Origin: Antilocapra americana
Taxonomy: Eukaryota; Chordata; Mammalia; Artiodactyla; Antilocapridae
Direction of reading: 5' to 3'
DNA: 64,000 nt
Assembly: GCA_007570785.1 (NCBI GenBank)
Contig: ML660204.1
Location: 3,585,968 to 3,649,967 of the forward strand
The position numbers were made by a program, and so were the translations under genes. Of the stretch, positions 20,201 to 29,111 are shown in pieces. Every line of letters starts with the position of its first letter. Position 1 is the stretch's first letter. The notes under the pieces were generated by a model that was not told where the DNA came from, made no database searches, and saw nothing but the letters and a program-made list of their open reading frames with translations.

Positions 20201-22036
20201 TGGACTTTGTCCTGCTGCCTGGTGGGTTGGTTTGGGGGACCCCGGGTGCTGCTTTGTCTTGATGGATGACACTGGGGTTTCTCTGCTTTTTCTGTGTTCC
20301 CAAGGGGGTGGCCGGAACCCACTCCCCATCTTTGCTCAGGAGCAATGGCTCCTGGATGCAGAAAGGCCTGGCAGGGGAGGGAACCTGGCTTCCAGGGCCC
20401 CGCTTGTTGTCCACTTGGGATCCCCCAGCTGCCCCAGTTTCCGGCTGCCATGCCTGCGGGATTCCCAGGAGGGAATGTTTTCCCTTTTGCTTTCCAAGCA
20501 GCTTTTCAAAATGGAAGAGTGGCAGGACAGGGTTCCCGGGCCTGTCTTACAGGTGTAGAGGCCCCGTCCTGTGTACCTTGAGCAGGTCTGAGAGGAGGAC
20601 AAGGAGCTGATGCCTCGCCCCGGTGACTATGTGCCCACCCCTGCCATGGGAGCTGCTGCAGACTGGCCATGGGGCTCGGCGCTGACTGGCAGAGCAGGCA
20701 CCTGCTGATACTGCCTTCCTAAGCCTCACTTTCCCATTTGGTGATGCGCGGGATCACCCCTGTGGTGGAGGGCTGGGTGTGTGGTATGCACAGCACCCAC
20801 AGTGGGCAGCCTGCTGGGTGTGATGAGTGCCAGGTGCAGGTCACAGCTCTCAGACTGATGCCCAGGGGCCACATTCCGTTCCCTCCACTCTGGTACTATG
20901 GGCGAGGTGCCTCTGAGGCCGGTGTTTCTGTTGTAAACTGAGATAATTATGAGAGCCACCCTAGGGGAAGGTTCACCGTTAGTCTTACGTGAGACGTGGC
21001 CACCAGGCTGCTGAGCCCTGTCCCTAAGGCTTGGTCATCATCTTTGCTTTTAGTACCACCATCTGGTTATATTTCTATTCATCGTTGTCTTCGTTCACTC
21101 AGCAAGTGAGCCCATGCTGGGGGCCAAGGTCTATGTTGTCAGTTCATAGGTGGCTGACGTTTTAGTGGGGGGAGAAAGATGTGGGAAATAAGTAAGTTGT
21201 GTAGGTGTCACTTGGGGGTGTGGCAAGATGCTGGAAGTGGGGGTGGGGACAGGGCTGGCTTCATGGCCCTGGGCCCTGGGTGATCACGTGGGAACTTGTG
21301 CTCAGAAGGGCCTGTGCTGGGTTTGATGTGCTGGTGCTGAAATTGCTAATTTTTAAACTCCCTCTGGCCCCCAGGTCATGTTGTTGCTTCTGTCAGGAAT
21401 GGATGGTATTTGAGGTGTAGGGTGGTTTGAGGAAGGTTCCTGGAGGGGTTCACTGAGGAGATATTTTGAATGCAGACTTGAAGAGGGGGAGATGGGAGCC
21501 CTGTGGGTCACTGGGGAGAGTGCTGTGCAGGTTGTGGGCATAGCCAGTGCCACAGCCCTGCTGTGGGAGCAGCCTTATTGCTCAGACTGCACCCATTTTA
21601 CAGATGAGGAAGTAGAGACACAGGAGGGTGAGACAGCATCTCCCAGCAGTCCCAGCTCCTCCACTCCACCCTGGAGCTAGCTATGTTTCCCCACTCTTCC
21701 CTGACCCTGACCCTCTCTGTTTGGCCCTGCAGGCTGACCCCCCACTACATCTACCCACAAACCATCGTCCAGCCCAGCGTGGTGATCCCGGCCGCCCCGG
21801 TCCCACCTCTGTCCTCGCCTTACATCGAGTACACACCGGCCAGCCCAGCCTACGCCCAGTACCCGCCGGCCACCTATGACCAGTACCCATATGCCGCCTC
21901 GCCCGCCACAGCCACCACCTTTGTGGGCTACAGCTACCCGGCCGCCGTGCCCCAGGCCCTCTCGGCTGCGGCTCCTGTGGGCACCACCTTCCTACAGTAC
22001 CAGCCTCCACAGCTGCAGCCTGATAGGATGCAGTGA
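8013..22036 (+). CDS. RBM38: RBM38 (RNPC1) RNA-binding motif protein 38, four coding exons
   Basis: The coding sequence joins 8013-8249, 8982-9105, 9578-9632 and 21733-22036: 720 nt, 239 residues plus TGA, the known length of mammalian RBM38. One RRM occupies about residues 34-111, with RNP2 IFVGGL (36-41) and RNP1 KSRGYGFV (73-80). The C-terminal half is rich in Pro, Ala, Tyr and Ser and lacks other domains. Ser195-Pro196 lies in YAASPAT, the position reported to be phosphorylated by GSK3 in human RBM38. From family knowledge, RBM38 binds U/AU/GU-rich RNA in nucleus and cytoplasm, stabilises CDKN1A mRNA, represses p53 translation by contacting eIF4E, is itself p53-induced, and directs splicing in erythroid differentiation. 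The first ATG is in a weak context (C at -3, C at +4); Met24 (8082) has G at -3. All three introns have GT/AG ends (phases 0, 1, 2). No disabling change is seen. Confidence 0.98.
8250..8981 (+). other. RBM38: RBM38 intron 1 (732 bp)
   Basis: The donor is 'gtaagt' at 8250 and the acceptor '...ctcctccag' ends at 8981. The first part is the tail of the CpG island; the rest is unremarkable GC-rich intron with no repeat recognised. Confidence 0.95.
8982..9105 (+). CDS. RBM38: RBM38 coding exon 2
   Basis: It encodes residues 80-120 plus the first base of Gly121 ([15 protein letters not shown]...[10 protein letters not shown]), the second half of the RRM. It ends at a 'gtgaga' donor, phase 1. Asn98 in NPNIDG differs from Ile as I remember the human protein. 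The frame happens to stay open through intron 2 as far as 9407, so retention of this intron would add about 100 unrelated residues. Confidence 0.97.
9106..9577 (+). other. RBM38: RBM38 intron 2 (472 bp)
   Basis: It is bounded by a 'gtgaga' donor and a 'ctcttattttag' acceptor with a good pyrimidine tract. No repeat or internal gene was recognised. Confidence 0.95.
9578..9632 (+). CDS. RBM38: RBM38 coding exon 3 (55 bp)
   Basis: This small exon encodes the linker after the RRM, residues 121-139 ([19 protein letters not shown], both end codons split). It is bounded by 'ttttag' upstream and 'gtgagt' downstream and completes a phase 1 to phase 2 transition. Its 55-nt length is not a multiple of three, so skipping it would shift the frame. 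Confidence 0.95.
9945..10075 (+). repeat. MIR SINE fragment
   Basis: It matches MIR in sense orientation: 'gctctggagcctgtgggctt', 'gagttcaggtcttggct', then 'ggtttcctcacctgtaaaat' and 'gggatagtgatagcacct'. Ends are approximate. Confidence 0.85.
10318..10345. repeat. Short (CTT)n tract
   Basis: About five CTT units ('cttcttcttcttctttcttt') in intron 3. Simple repeat of no clear function. Confidence 0.8.
11176..11335 (+). repeat. MIR SINE fragment
   Basis: MIR motifs in order: 'ggactctggagcctgcggac', 'ctgggttcatatcctgcc', 'gccttctgtttcctcatttg', 'aaaacgggactcataacc'. Confidence 0.8.
11395..11480 (-). repeat. MIR SINE fragment
   Basis: Reverse MIR motifs: 'gtgggaaaactggcaaagag', 'aggttaaaagcagttaatgg', 'gacttgaacct'. 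Short and diverged. Confidence 0.6.
14202..14223 (+). promoter_or_regulatory. Candidate p53 response element in RBM38 intron 3
   Basis: Two decamers of the form RRRCWWGYYY lie 2 bp apart: GTACTTGTCC (9 of 10 positions) and GGGCAAGCTC (10 of 10). Nineteen of twenty consensus positions with a 2-bp spacer is a strong p53-family match. RBM38 is an established p53 target, so an intronic site is functionally plausible. Motif evidence only. Confidence 0.55.
15615..15740 (-). repeat. MIR SINE fragment
   Basis: Reverse MIR motifs: 'cagtttacagacagggaaac', 'aggccagagagggccgaggg' and 'ccaagatccagactcggga'. Diverged. Confidence 0.65.
16425..16690 (-). repeat. L2-type LINE 3'-end remnant
   Basis: Reverse L2 features: 'ggctaggtgctgggaacaca', 'ccatgtccctgccctcgtgg', 'gatgacaaagtgg' and 'gcaggtgcaaaggccctgtg'. 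Diverged; ends approximate. Confidence 0.6.
16934..16962. repeat. Interrupted (TG)n tract
   Basis: 'gtgcgtgtgtgcgtgtgtgt' and following TG units. The repeat is broken by CG steps, so it is probably less variable than a pure tract. Confidence 0.85.
17385..17485 (+). repeat. MIR SINE fragment
   Basis: Sense MIR motifs: 'tggagcctcagttttcctga', 'gaaatggggaaacatcagca', 'cctactttctggctgtgaaa'. Confidence 0.65.
18036..18211. repeat. Paired long T tracts
   Basis: There are T runs at 18036-18050, 18170-18182 and 18191-18211 within intron 3. The segment between them ends with a 'gtctgtcacatagtgggta' L2-like 3' end. Such tracts usually mark old retroposon tails read on the opposite strand. Confidence 0.75.
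19185..19870 (-). repeat. L1 LINE 3' remnant, interrupted by a SINE
   Basis: Antisense L1 3' sequence is recognisable: 'tattgtggtaa|agtacacataac', 'tcatcaccaccatctgattc', 'tttcactagtggaattgtg'-type segments, 'ggcagaataacattccttgg' and 'cccattcatccttggacgg'. A Bov-tA SINE splits it at 19215-19434. Confidence 0.8.
19215..19434 (-). mobile_element. Bov-tA SINE nested in L1
   Basis: Antisense SINE from 'gtgagggagtgctcagtcac' through 'gactcctgtccttgtgattc', 'caggcaagaatactggagtg' and 'tttactgctgagttacgagg' to 'gaagccc'. It is flanked by near-identical 11-bp copies tgtggtaaggt (19204-19214) and tgtggtaaagt (19435-19445), the L1 target. Confidence 0.9.
21080..21500 (-). repeat. L2-type LINE 3'-end remnant
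   Basis: Reverse L2 features: 'cttcgttcactcagcaagtg', 'gcccatgctgggggccaagg', 'gtgggaaataagtaag', then 'cactgaggagatattttgaa' followed by 'gcagacttgaagagggg'. It lies just upstream of RBM38 exon 4. Confidence 0.6.
21575..21635 (-). repeat. MIR SINE fragment
   Basis: Reverse MIR core 'cccattttacagatgaggaa' followed by 'gtagagacacaggag', close to the branch region of intron 3. Confidence 0.7.
21733..22036 (+). CDS. RBM38: RBM38 coding exon 4 with stop codon
   Basis: It completes the split Gly139 and encodes residues 140-239 ([10 protein letters not shown]...LQPDRMQ) with TGA at 22034-22036. The segment is a low-complexity Pro/Ala/Tyr/Ser tail with repeated Y-P and A-Y-A-Q-Y-P-type units, needed in the family for regulatory protein contacts. 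Ser195 is followed by Pro196. The frame is open back into the intron to 21683, but the 'ctgcag' acceptor at 21732 fixes the exon start. Confidence 0.97.
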
Positions 22037-23265
22037 GGCTGCCCCCGCCTGCGACCGCGGCCCCGTCACTGCGGGCTGGGCGGGCGCCGGCCGAGTCCAG
22101 GGGTGCACACCCACCCCTGGGCCTCGGGGGACCCCGCTGGCACCCTGGATGGCCCAGAGACCACTGCTCTTTACACCTGGGACATCATGTCTTGAGGGAG
22201 GACTTGAATGACCGAAAGCTAATCGAAGATCAGCCTTCATGTCGCACATGCACCGTCCCCACCCTCCCACACCCTAGGAACCTGCAGGCGGTCTCCCCAG
22301 CACCCGGCAGGGTCTTTTGGACCCTCCATAAACCCTGACCACCCTTTGGGTCCCGTTCAGAGAGGCCTTATTACTCCAGAGAAGCCCAGGATTGCAAAGT
22401 GCATTGACTGTTATCACTCCTTCGGCATGACTGTGAACTGCAGGTAGGGGCTCTCCCACCCCCAGAATTCCCATTGTCTAAATGTTGGCCCGGGGGCACC
22501 CCCCCCCAGGCTCCCAGGTGCAGCAGGGCCCCCAGCGACCAGCGAATGGGGCAGCCAGCCATGATCCGTTCCATCGAAGCACTGCAGCTCTTTTTCTTAT
22601 CCTTGTTTTGCTACTAAGATGATTTCAGAGTTTCAGTCTATTTTTTCAATGGAGACTCCCATCGCCAAGAATCAGAAACTTGTTTTTTGACTTTGAGACT
22701 CACTTTGGTCGAAGGCTCGTCCGTCTGAAGAGATGGTGGTGGTGTTTTTCTGATAAGTGTCTGCCAGCCCGAGCTCCTCGGAGGGTGGGCATCTTGACAG
22801 TGAATTGTCTTAAGCTTGGCCCACTCCCTGAGGCTGTGAAGGGGGTGCCGGCTGAGGGGCTAGACCACCGCATCCCGGCCGGCTGGCATGATAGAGGCTC
22901 AGAGCACCCCCACCCCCACCCCCTAGTGTCGCCTGCTGTATACAACCTGCGGGTTTGAGCTGAGACACGTCTGCCTGCCTTGGGAGCTCAGGGTGAGGAG
23001 GTGGCGGTTCACACACACCACGATGGGGCCCTGCCCTGGAGGAGCAGGAGAGAGATGAGGGGCGGGCGGGCTGGAAGGTTGGGGGCACTGGGGTGCTCCT
23101 TCAGACCTACCTCAGGGACGCGGGAGGCCTCGGGGCTGTCAAACGTGGGCTTCGTTGCACGCCTGGTGCAGAGGCAAAGCCCAGAAAGTAAAGGTAGCTA
23201 ATATTATAATAATATTTTTATTAGAATGTTCTGATTATAAAAAATAAAACTTGTTTTCTTTAAAG
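22037..23265 (+). other. RBM38: RBM38 3' UTR
   Basis: About 1.2 kb from the stop codon to the region just past the AATAAA. It includes a GU-rich stretch ('gatggtggtggtgttttt', 22731-22748), of the type RBM38 itself is reported to bind, and an AU-rich segment near 23200-23222. No young SINE or LINE interrupts it. The exact cleavage site is inferred, within about 10-30 nt of the signal. Confidence 0.85.
23243..23248 (+). terminator. RBM38: Polyadenylation signal AATAAA of RBM38
   Basis: A canonical AATAAA followed within 25-45 nt by a GU/U-rich element ('gtgggtctgtggtttttt'), the usual cleavage and polyadenylation layout. Upstream sequence is AU-rich. Confidence 0.85.
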
Positions 23266-23689
23266 AAAAAGTGGGTCTGTGGTTTTTTTCCCCTCAAGGG
23301 GGACACCTCTGACCCCCACAGCGACCAAGCTCAGCATTGCTGATGTGCTGGGAGCAGGGCCCTGGGGGCGGAGGCCAGGGGTTGGGGAGGGTGTTGTCAT
23401 TGACGATGTCCCTAGAGCCCTGTGGAAGAGAAAGCTGGGCGCTGCAGGAGGAACCTGGGTGGCACTTGCTAAGAGAGCTTAGGAGCAGGTATCCAGACCA
23501 CCAACCGTTGGGGCACTGGCAGCCAGACACAAGAGAGGATGGAGAAGAGACGTCTAGGGTGTGTAAGTAAGGGGTCACATCTTGGGGGAGTCACAACCTC
23601 TTCCACCACCCACCTGGGGCCCCGTCAGCGGTGGGAGATTATGGAGGCCTTCTGGAAGGAGTGTGAAGGCTGGAGAGGGAGGTTCATTT
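23266..23689. other. Flank downstream of RBM38, nothing recognised
   Basis: Past the U/GU-rich downstream element I see no gene or clear repeat. Confidence 0.5.
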
Positions 23690-24060
23690 GCTCATTCCCT
23701 CAGTTGTTCCCTCATTCGTTCATTCATTCCAAGAAATTGTTCTGTGCCAGGTCACATGCAAAGCACTGGGAGTAGTCATAAACAAAGTACACAGTCCTGC
23801 CCGGTGGGGTTATAATCTAGTAGGGACACACAGCAAGCATGCAAAGCAGTGAGGGAGACGCAGGAAACATGCAAATGCAGTGATTTCACATACCAGTCAG
23901 GACGTATTACCAGGTGATGGAGGAGGAGGCCTGGGTTCTAGGCAGAGGAACAGCAGGCGCCAAGGCCCCGGGACAAAGAGGCCCAGGTGGCTGGAGGGGC
24001 TCGTGAGGGGAGGCAGGGTGGCAGGTGAGCGTAGGAGGTGGTGGGGCTCAGGGTGCAGCA
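23690..24060 (-). repeat. L2-type LINE 3'-end remnant
   Basis: Reverse L2 order: 'ctcattcgttcattcattcc', 'gttctgtgccaggtcacatg', 'gtacacagtcctgcccggtg', 'gggttataatctagtaggga', ending near 'gcaggtgagcgtagg'. Confidence 0.7.
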
Positions 24061-24489
24061 GAGACCAGTGGGCGTGCTGTGAGCACAGTCTGGGTGGGGG
24101 GGGGTACAGTGCAGAGATGCCCATTGCCTGGTGAGCTCAGCGCAGTGTGGTCGGTGCCCTGGGGGACAGGAGGGGAGGGCTGCACATGTAGGAGGAGGCA
24201 CCGAGGGCAGCTGGATGGAAGGGTTCCCCCTGGTGATCTGGGGAAATGAGTTGGGTGCTCCTGGTGGGGAGGCCAGTCTGAGCAGAGCTCGGAGGTTGAG
24301 GGTTGGCCTACTTTGGGACAGTCGCTCTCCAGGCACCGGGCTGCTTGTCCTCCCAGACCTTGCAGAACATGTTTGTCTGTGCCATCTTCCCCCATTCCCC
24401 TGCCACACAGGCAAGCCAGGCTCCCTCCTGTCACTCAGAACTCCTCCCTCACCCTTGCTTGCGACTCCTGCTTAGCCTGACTCTTGTCT
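24061..24489. other. Intergenic, nothing recognised
   Basis: GC-rich, with no splice-bounded frame of recognisable family. It probably includes diverged L2 sequence. Confidence 0.4.
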
Positions 24490-24970
24490 ACCCACTCCTT
24501 GCCCCCTCCTCTGCTTCCAGCCCTGGTCCAGCATCGCCTTCCTCTCTCCTGGACCCTTGCAGTGGCCCCTTCACTGCTTCTGCCCCCATCCTCTGTAGAT
24601 CCATGGTCTGCATCTTGCAGCCAGAGGGCCCTGTTTGACATCAGTGGGGTTCCCCACTCCCCCAGCTCAGAACCCTCTGTGGCTTCCCGTCATCCTCAAG
24701 GAAAAAGCCAAAGCTGTCACTGTGGTCTGGGAGGGCCCCCTACACCAGAGCCTGCCACAGGACCTTAGCACTTGCTGTCGAATCCTCCAGCTTTTACCTG
24801 CTGAACTCCTTCAGCTCTCAGCGCATCTTTGTCCCAGCAGCCTCCTCTGGCCCCAGTCTCAGTCCAGACAGCTGACCTGTGTCTCCTGTCAGGTGTAACC
24901 TCACCTGTCCCTGTCCCACCCCCATTGGAACAATGACAATAGAGGGACATCTGCTTTGTGTCCTGTATGT
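24490..24970 (+). repeat. L2-type LINE remnant
   Basis: Sense L2 3' region: 'cagaaccctctgtggcttcc', 'cgtcatcctcaaggaaaaag', 'aaagctgtcactgtggtctg', 'accttagcacttgctgtcg'. Frames here derive from the LINE. Confidence 0.65.
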
Positions 24971-25635
24971 CCCCCACATGTAATGTTGTGCCAGGCACAG
25001 CAGGGAAACTGAGGCCTGCTGGCATTCGGAACTTGATTCTGGCGGAGGACACCAATGGGAGTTTTGGAGCCATCCATCCACGTTGGAGTGTGCTGGGCAG
25101 ATCTGAGATGAGAGGAGCTGGGGCCAGGGGAGGGGCGGGGTGGACAGAGGCCAGAGCTGCCACAGTGTCCGCAGGGAACAGGACAGACAATGCACGGGGA
25201 GCATAACGCCTGCACAGAGCTGGGTGGCTGAGTCCGACTCCAGGTCCACCGACAACTCCATGTGGTCAGCCCTTGGCTTCAGGGAGGTGGCTTAAGACAG
25301 ACTGGGAGCCACCTTCCCTGTGCTGTCCTGGGGTCCCCGTGGGATTGCCTTGGGTCTGTTTCAGTCCCTTTGATTCTGAGATTTACGAATTCCCCCTTTC
25401 TGTGGTCCAGGCCCCCAGCTTCTGCCCAGGGAGTGGTGAGGGCTCCTGGGGTCAAGTCAGGTGAGATCCTGCCAGGTAGGGTTCTCATGTCTCACCAGGG
25501 ATCCCCAGTGCCCTCTCACATCTGCCCTTGCCCCCTGCCCCTCTCCCTCTGACTGGGTCTTAGTTTGCAAACACTGGCAAGGGGTCATGAAGGTCACCAC
25601 GGGGCTCCCAGCTCCCAGAAGACATTTGCTGCTGT
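24971..25635. other. Intergenic, nothing recognised
   Basis: Non-coding by inspection; no repeat class assigned with confidence. Confidence 0.45.
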
Positions 25636-25731
25636 TGATAAGGGCTGGGGGGACGGGAGGGGGTGGTGGGTGCTGCCAGGGTTATCTGGAGGACCGCTTG
25701 CGGCCAGCCCATTTCCTGTCGCTATCAGCTG
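25636..25731. promoter_or_regulatory. GATA/ETS/E-box motif cluster, candidate enhancer
   Basis: Within 96 bp lie TGATAAG (25636-25642), TTATCT (25682-25687) and CTATCAG (25722-25728), three GATA-factor sites. There is also an ETS-type TTTCCTG (25712-25718) and an E-box CAGCTG (25726-25731) overlapping the third GATA site. It lies about 2.4 kb past the RBM38 poly(A) signal in sequence I cannot assign to a repeat. RBM38 acts in erythroid differentiation, where GATA1, TAL1 and ETS factors share enhancers. Activity is not shown. Confidence 0.4.
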
Positions 25732-26029
25732 GTGGCAGCCTCTGGGACTGGCCTTGAGGCCTCATGCACATCCCTCTGGGGGCCGGGACTGAGGGCTCTG
25801 GATGGTGGTAAACCCCGGAGAGCGAGCTTCCAGAGTCAGGGCACTTAGTGCAGGGCAGGAGCAAGCTGAGGGCGGCAGGCGGTGGTCTGTGCACATGGGA
25901 TGCCCCAACGATGATTATAAAGGAGGATAGTGAATACAGCTGCCGATATCCATGGCGCTGACCTGGCTCAGGTGCTGTGTGCAAGCGCTTTTCCTGGATG
26001 GCCGATTACCCACAAGAGGACACTCAGAT

Positions 26030-26150
26030 GGCCCCTCTGCACAGATAGGGAAACTGAGACACAGAAGTGGAGTCACCACTGCCTGGGAACCCAAGAGTGG
26101 CAGTGGGAGGTGCTCCGCCATGGAGGTGAAGGACCTGATCCAGGGCCCTG
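26030..26150 (-). repeat. MIR SINE fragment
   Basis: Reverse MIR core 'gatagggaaactgagacaca' with 'agtggagtcacc' after it. Confidence 0.65.
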
Positions 26151-26289
26151 GTACTCTCCGAGGTAGTAGAGTGAGCTCAGCCAGGTCTCTAACTCCCTGA
26201 GCCTCACTGAGAAAGGGGCCACAACAGTCCCCCTGAGACCAGGGCTCTGTCCCCTCTCTGCTGCATCCTCAGCAGGCAGTGTAGTGAGA

Positions 26290-26700
26290 GGGCCCTCGGT
26301 GATTGGTTCAGGGTTAGGCATATGACCCAGTCTGGGTCAATGGGAGTCAGTTCTGGATTCCTACTGGTCCTCTCGGGGGATGGAAGCTGTCTGTTTGCTG
26401 GGGAGCCAATCTGGGAGCAGATAAGCCTGGAGCTGCAAGGGTGGGGGAGGGGTGGGGGTGGGGTGAAGGCATGGGGTGGAGAGGCAGGACTATTTGTGCC
26501 TATGAAGAGACCACACTAGGGAAAGTAGAGCTAAGGAGTCAAAACAAGGTCTTAGTGACATTTTTGGGGCCCCTCGATCCAACTGTGCCTGAGTTAGACC
26601 CTGGACTTTACCATTATAAGGGCTAATAAATTCCCTTTTTCACTTACCCCAATTTAATTTTATTTTTTTCTGTCCTTTGCAATCAAGACTCTGGATATAT
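26290..26700 (+). repeat. Ancient LTR-like repeat, copy 1
   Basis: It resembles a mammalian-wide non-coding repeat with 'tatgacccagtctgggtcaa', 'aagcctggagctgcaa', 'cctggactttaccattataa' and a closing 'gctaataaattcccttttt'. A second, more diverged copy is at about 36085-36434. I think it is an ERVL-MaLR-type LTR; the family is uncertain. Confidence 0.5.
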
Positions 26701-27339
26701 GCAACCTCAAAGGGTCTGCATTACTTAAAATTAGGTTGAATGATATACAATTTAAAAAAAAAGTAGTAACAGTGTTTCTTAGCAAGTTACAAATTCATTT
26801 TTTTGTTTTTCTCATGTAAAAGAAATCTGAAGCAGAAAGTCCAGTGTTTAAATGAGTGCTCCAGTCATCAGAATCAGGCTCCTTCTAACTTCCAATGGCA
26901 CTGTTTTAGTGCATGATTTACTTTCTCAAGACATCGCATGGAACAAGGTGGCTGCCAGAAATCCAGCCATCACCTCAGAGTTCTACACAGCAGAAAGAAG
27001 AAGGAGGCAAGTGAAAGGAGTACCTCAAGCTGGGAGTTCCCAAGGAGGTTTCACAGAAATTGCACATTTCTCTTCCATCTCACTGACCAGAACTTAGTCA
27101 CATGGCCACACTCAACCATGAGGGGCTGGTGGGCAATGCAGGTGTTTAGCTGGATTTTTGCCTGGAATACAGAAAGCCTTTTGTTACTAAGGAGAAAAGT
27201 AGGACTGTCCATCATGCAGTTTCTGTCTCAAACTCTCCTGGCAGTTAACTGTGAGTCCAGGATACTAACATCCCATTCACAGGGGCTTTGTGTACACTAT
27301 TACTGGCTCAGTCCCTCTCTCAACCTTCACACCAGCCAG
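26701..27339. other. Intergenic, probable old unclassified repeat
   Basis: The sequence 'gttacaaattcatttttttg' through 'cagaacttagtcacatggcc' reads like an old interspersed repeat, but I cannot name it. Its open frames lack coding features. Confidence 0.4.
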
Positions 27340-27480
27340 GTGATCTGGGTCTGTCATCATCATGCCCACTTCTCACATGGAGAAATTGGGGCTCAGAATG
27401 TGTACAGAACTTGCCCAGAGGCAGTTCTGAGATGGCAGCTGAAGTTTCTGCCTCATCGTGTTGCTCAGGTTTGGTGAACA
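27340..27480 (-). repeat. MIR SINE fragment
   Basis: Reverse MIR: 'catggagaaattggggctca', 'gtgtacagaacttgcccaga'. Confidence 0.65.
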
Positions 27481-27529
27481 GTCACCATGGAGCATCTGAC
27501 CCTTGTGTAGGACTTGTGGCCCAAGGTGC

Positions 27530-27720
27530 TTTCACATTTAGGGTCCTTGAGTGGGGTGCTGCCCTGGGTGGACAGTTTGATGTTCTCCCATGTGCTGGCT
27601 CTATTCCTCCTGGTCAGAACCCTCCCACAAGGTGTGGGTTAATAGTCCCATTTTACAGAGAGGAAGACTGAGACCCAGAGGGGCTACGTGGTTGGTCTAG
27701 GCCTGGGGTTGTCTCTGATG
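27530..27720 (-). repeat. MIR SINE fragment
   Basis: Reverse MIR: 'gtcccattttacagagagga', 'agactgagacccagagggg'. Confidence 0.65.
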
Positions 27721-28239
27721 TTGGCCTCTGGCTTTGTGGCCCCCGGGAGCTTGAGGTGGAATATCTTGGCCAGGGCTCCCCCACCACCCTGCTCACAGGC
27801 CTCCTCCAGGCAGGCAGGGCAAAGAACTAGATACTTGTGTACCTCTGACTCTGTCTCTCCTCATCACTGCCTGTCCCTAGGCAGTAACTGAGTCATGATC
27901 ACCTGCACACAGCGTGATCACCACGATCCTCTCCCCAGACCACCACTAGGATGAAAGAGGGTGACTTAGGTAAAGTGTTTGGTGCTGTTGGGCAGGCGCC
28001 CGGCTCCCGGAGCCTCAGCCCCGTGCCCGTGGGAAAGCTGAGCAAGCAGTGGAGGGTGGAGGTGAGAAAACCACCCCAATTCCTGTGAAAGCCACCCACT
28101 GCCTCTAGGGGTCCCGCCTGTGGATGAAGGACCCCATGTTTCCATCAAATGAGGCACACTCTCCCCTGTGTTACCCTCAGTTCTGGAACTTAAGGCTGTC
28201 CCCAGGGTCATGACAACCGACCATCACTGAACACTTCTG
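27721..28239. other. Intergenic, nothing recognised
   Basis: No gene or assignable repeat. Confidence 0.45.
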
Positions 28240-28400
28240 ATAGCTTTCCATAGTCTATTCCTATTCTTTCCCTGACTCCTTCTGGCAACCCACAGGCAGT
28301 TGACTGTGCCCAGCTCACAGGCAGGAAAACTAAGGCTGGGAGAGTCAGCTGCCTGCTCGTGGCTAGAGAGCTGAGTCACACTTGTGCTTGTCTCCAAGAT
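28240..28400 (-). repeat. MIR SINE fragment
   Basis: Reverse MIR: 'agctcacaggcaggaaaact', 'aaggctgggagagtcagctg', 'gagctgagtcacacttgtgc'. Confidence 0.6.
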
Positions 28401-28558
28401 GTAAACACCGAACTGGGAGCCCCCTGGGATTGGGGGCTGTCCAGATACAGGGCAGCTGCCCAGCATGCCCTGGGACTGGGTGTCTGCACGGGGCACAGGT
28501 CATGGCGTGGGGTGGGCACCTGGCCCTCCAGATACCACCTGGGTCTCCTGCTGGGGCC

Positions 28559-28582
28559 GATAAGTGCCCAGCTGTGCTTATC
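28559..28582. promoter_or_regulatory. GATA - E-box - GATA palindrome, candidate enhancer core
   Basis: GATAAG (28559-28564) and CTTATC (28577-28582) form an inverted pair enclosing the E-box CAGCTG (28569-28574). Two full GATA sites in opposite orientation around a bHLH site within 24 bp is an unusual arrangement and suits GATA1/TAL1-type binding, though the spacing is not the classic 9-bp composite. It is 5.3 kb beyond the RBM38 poly(A) signal. Motif evidence only. Confidence 0.4.
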
Positions 28583-28904
28583 AGCCCTGCTCCACTGTCT
28601 GCTCACCTCAAGCCTTGTGTACACAGCAGCCTGGAGATCAAGGATGGGGCAACTCCACCCCCTGCCCCAAGCCCCGAACACCAGCCAACTAAGCTGGCTA
28701 TACTAGAGACAACTAGAGAGTTCAAGGTGCCTTCTGCTGGCTTCCCTGGGCCCCATGCTGGAGACACTTGTAGATAAATTAAAAATGAAGGTCTTTTATG
28801 TCTAAATTGTAACATTAGCAAGGTTGGGGGGAAATTCCAAAATAAAGGGAATTTATTCAAATACTCTACATATGTGTATAACAAATGAGAGGAAGGAACT
28901 AGTG
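28583..28904. other. Intergenic, nothing recognised
   Basis: No gene or clear repeat; becomes AT-rich toward the SINE that follows. Confidence 0.45.
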
Positions 28905-29111
28905 TGAAAGTGTTATAGTCGCTCAGTCATGTCCGGCTCTATGCGACCCCATGGACTCTAGCCCGCCAGGCTCCTCTGTCCATGGAGTTCTCCAGGCAGA
29001 AATACCTGAGTGGGTAGCCATTCCTTTCTCCAGGGGATCTTCCCAACCCAGGGATTGAACCTGGGTCTCTTGAATTGTAGGCAGATTCTTCACCATCTGA
29101 GCCACCAGGGA
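28905..29111 (-). mobile_element. Bov-tA SINE
   Basis: Antisense SINE: 'gtcgctcagtcatgtccggc', 'ccatggactctagcccgcca', 'gttctccaggcagaaatacc', 'gggattgaacctgggtctct', 'atctgagccaccaggga'. Full-length by appearance. Confidence 0.93.

Larger units (their letters stand above)
9633..21732 (+). other. RBM38: RBM38 intron 3 (12.1 kb)
   Basis: The intron runs from 'gtgagt' at 9633 to a '...tttggccctgcag' acceptor ending at 21732. It contains no further coding exon that I can recognise. It holds scattered MIR and L2 fragments, an L1 3' remnant interrupted by an antisense Bov-tA SINE, long T tracts near 18.0-18.2 kb, and a strong p53-type response element at 14202-14223. Segments between these show no gene. 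Confidence 0.92.

Noticed and set aside
24490..24970. Overlapping frames that resemble a Pro/Ser-rich protein
   Set aside because: The segment is a recognisable L2 LINE remnant.
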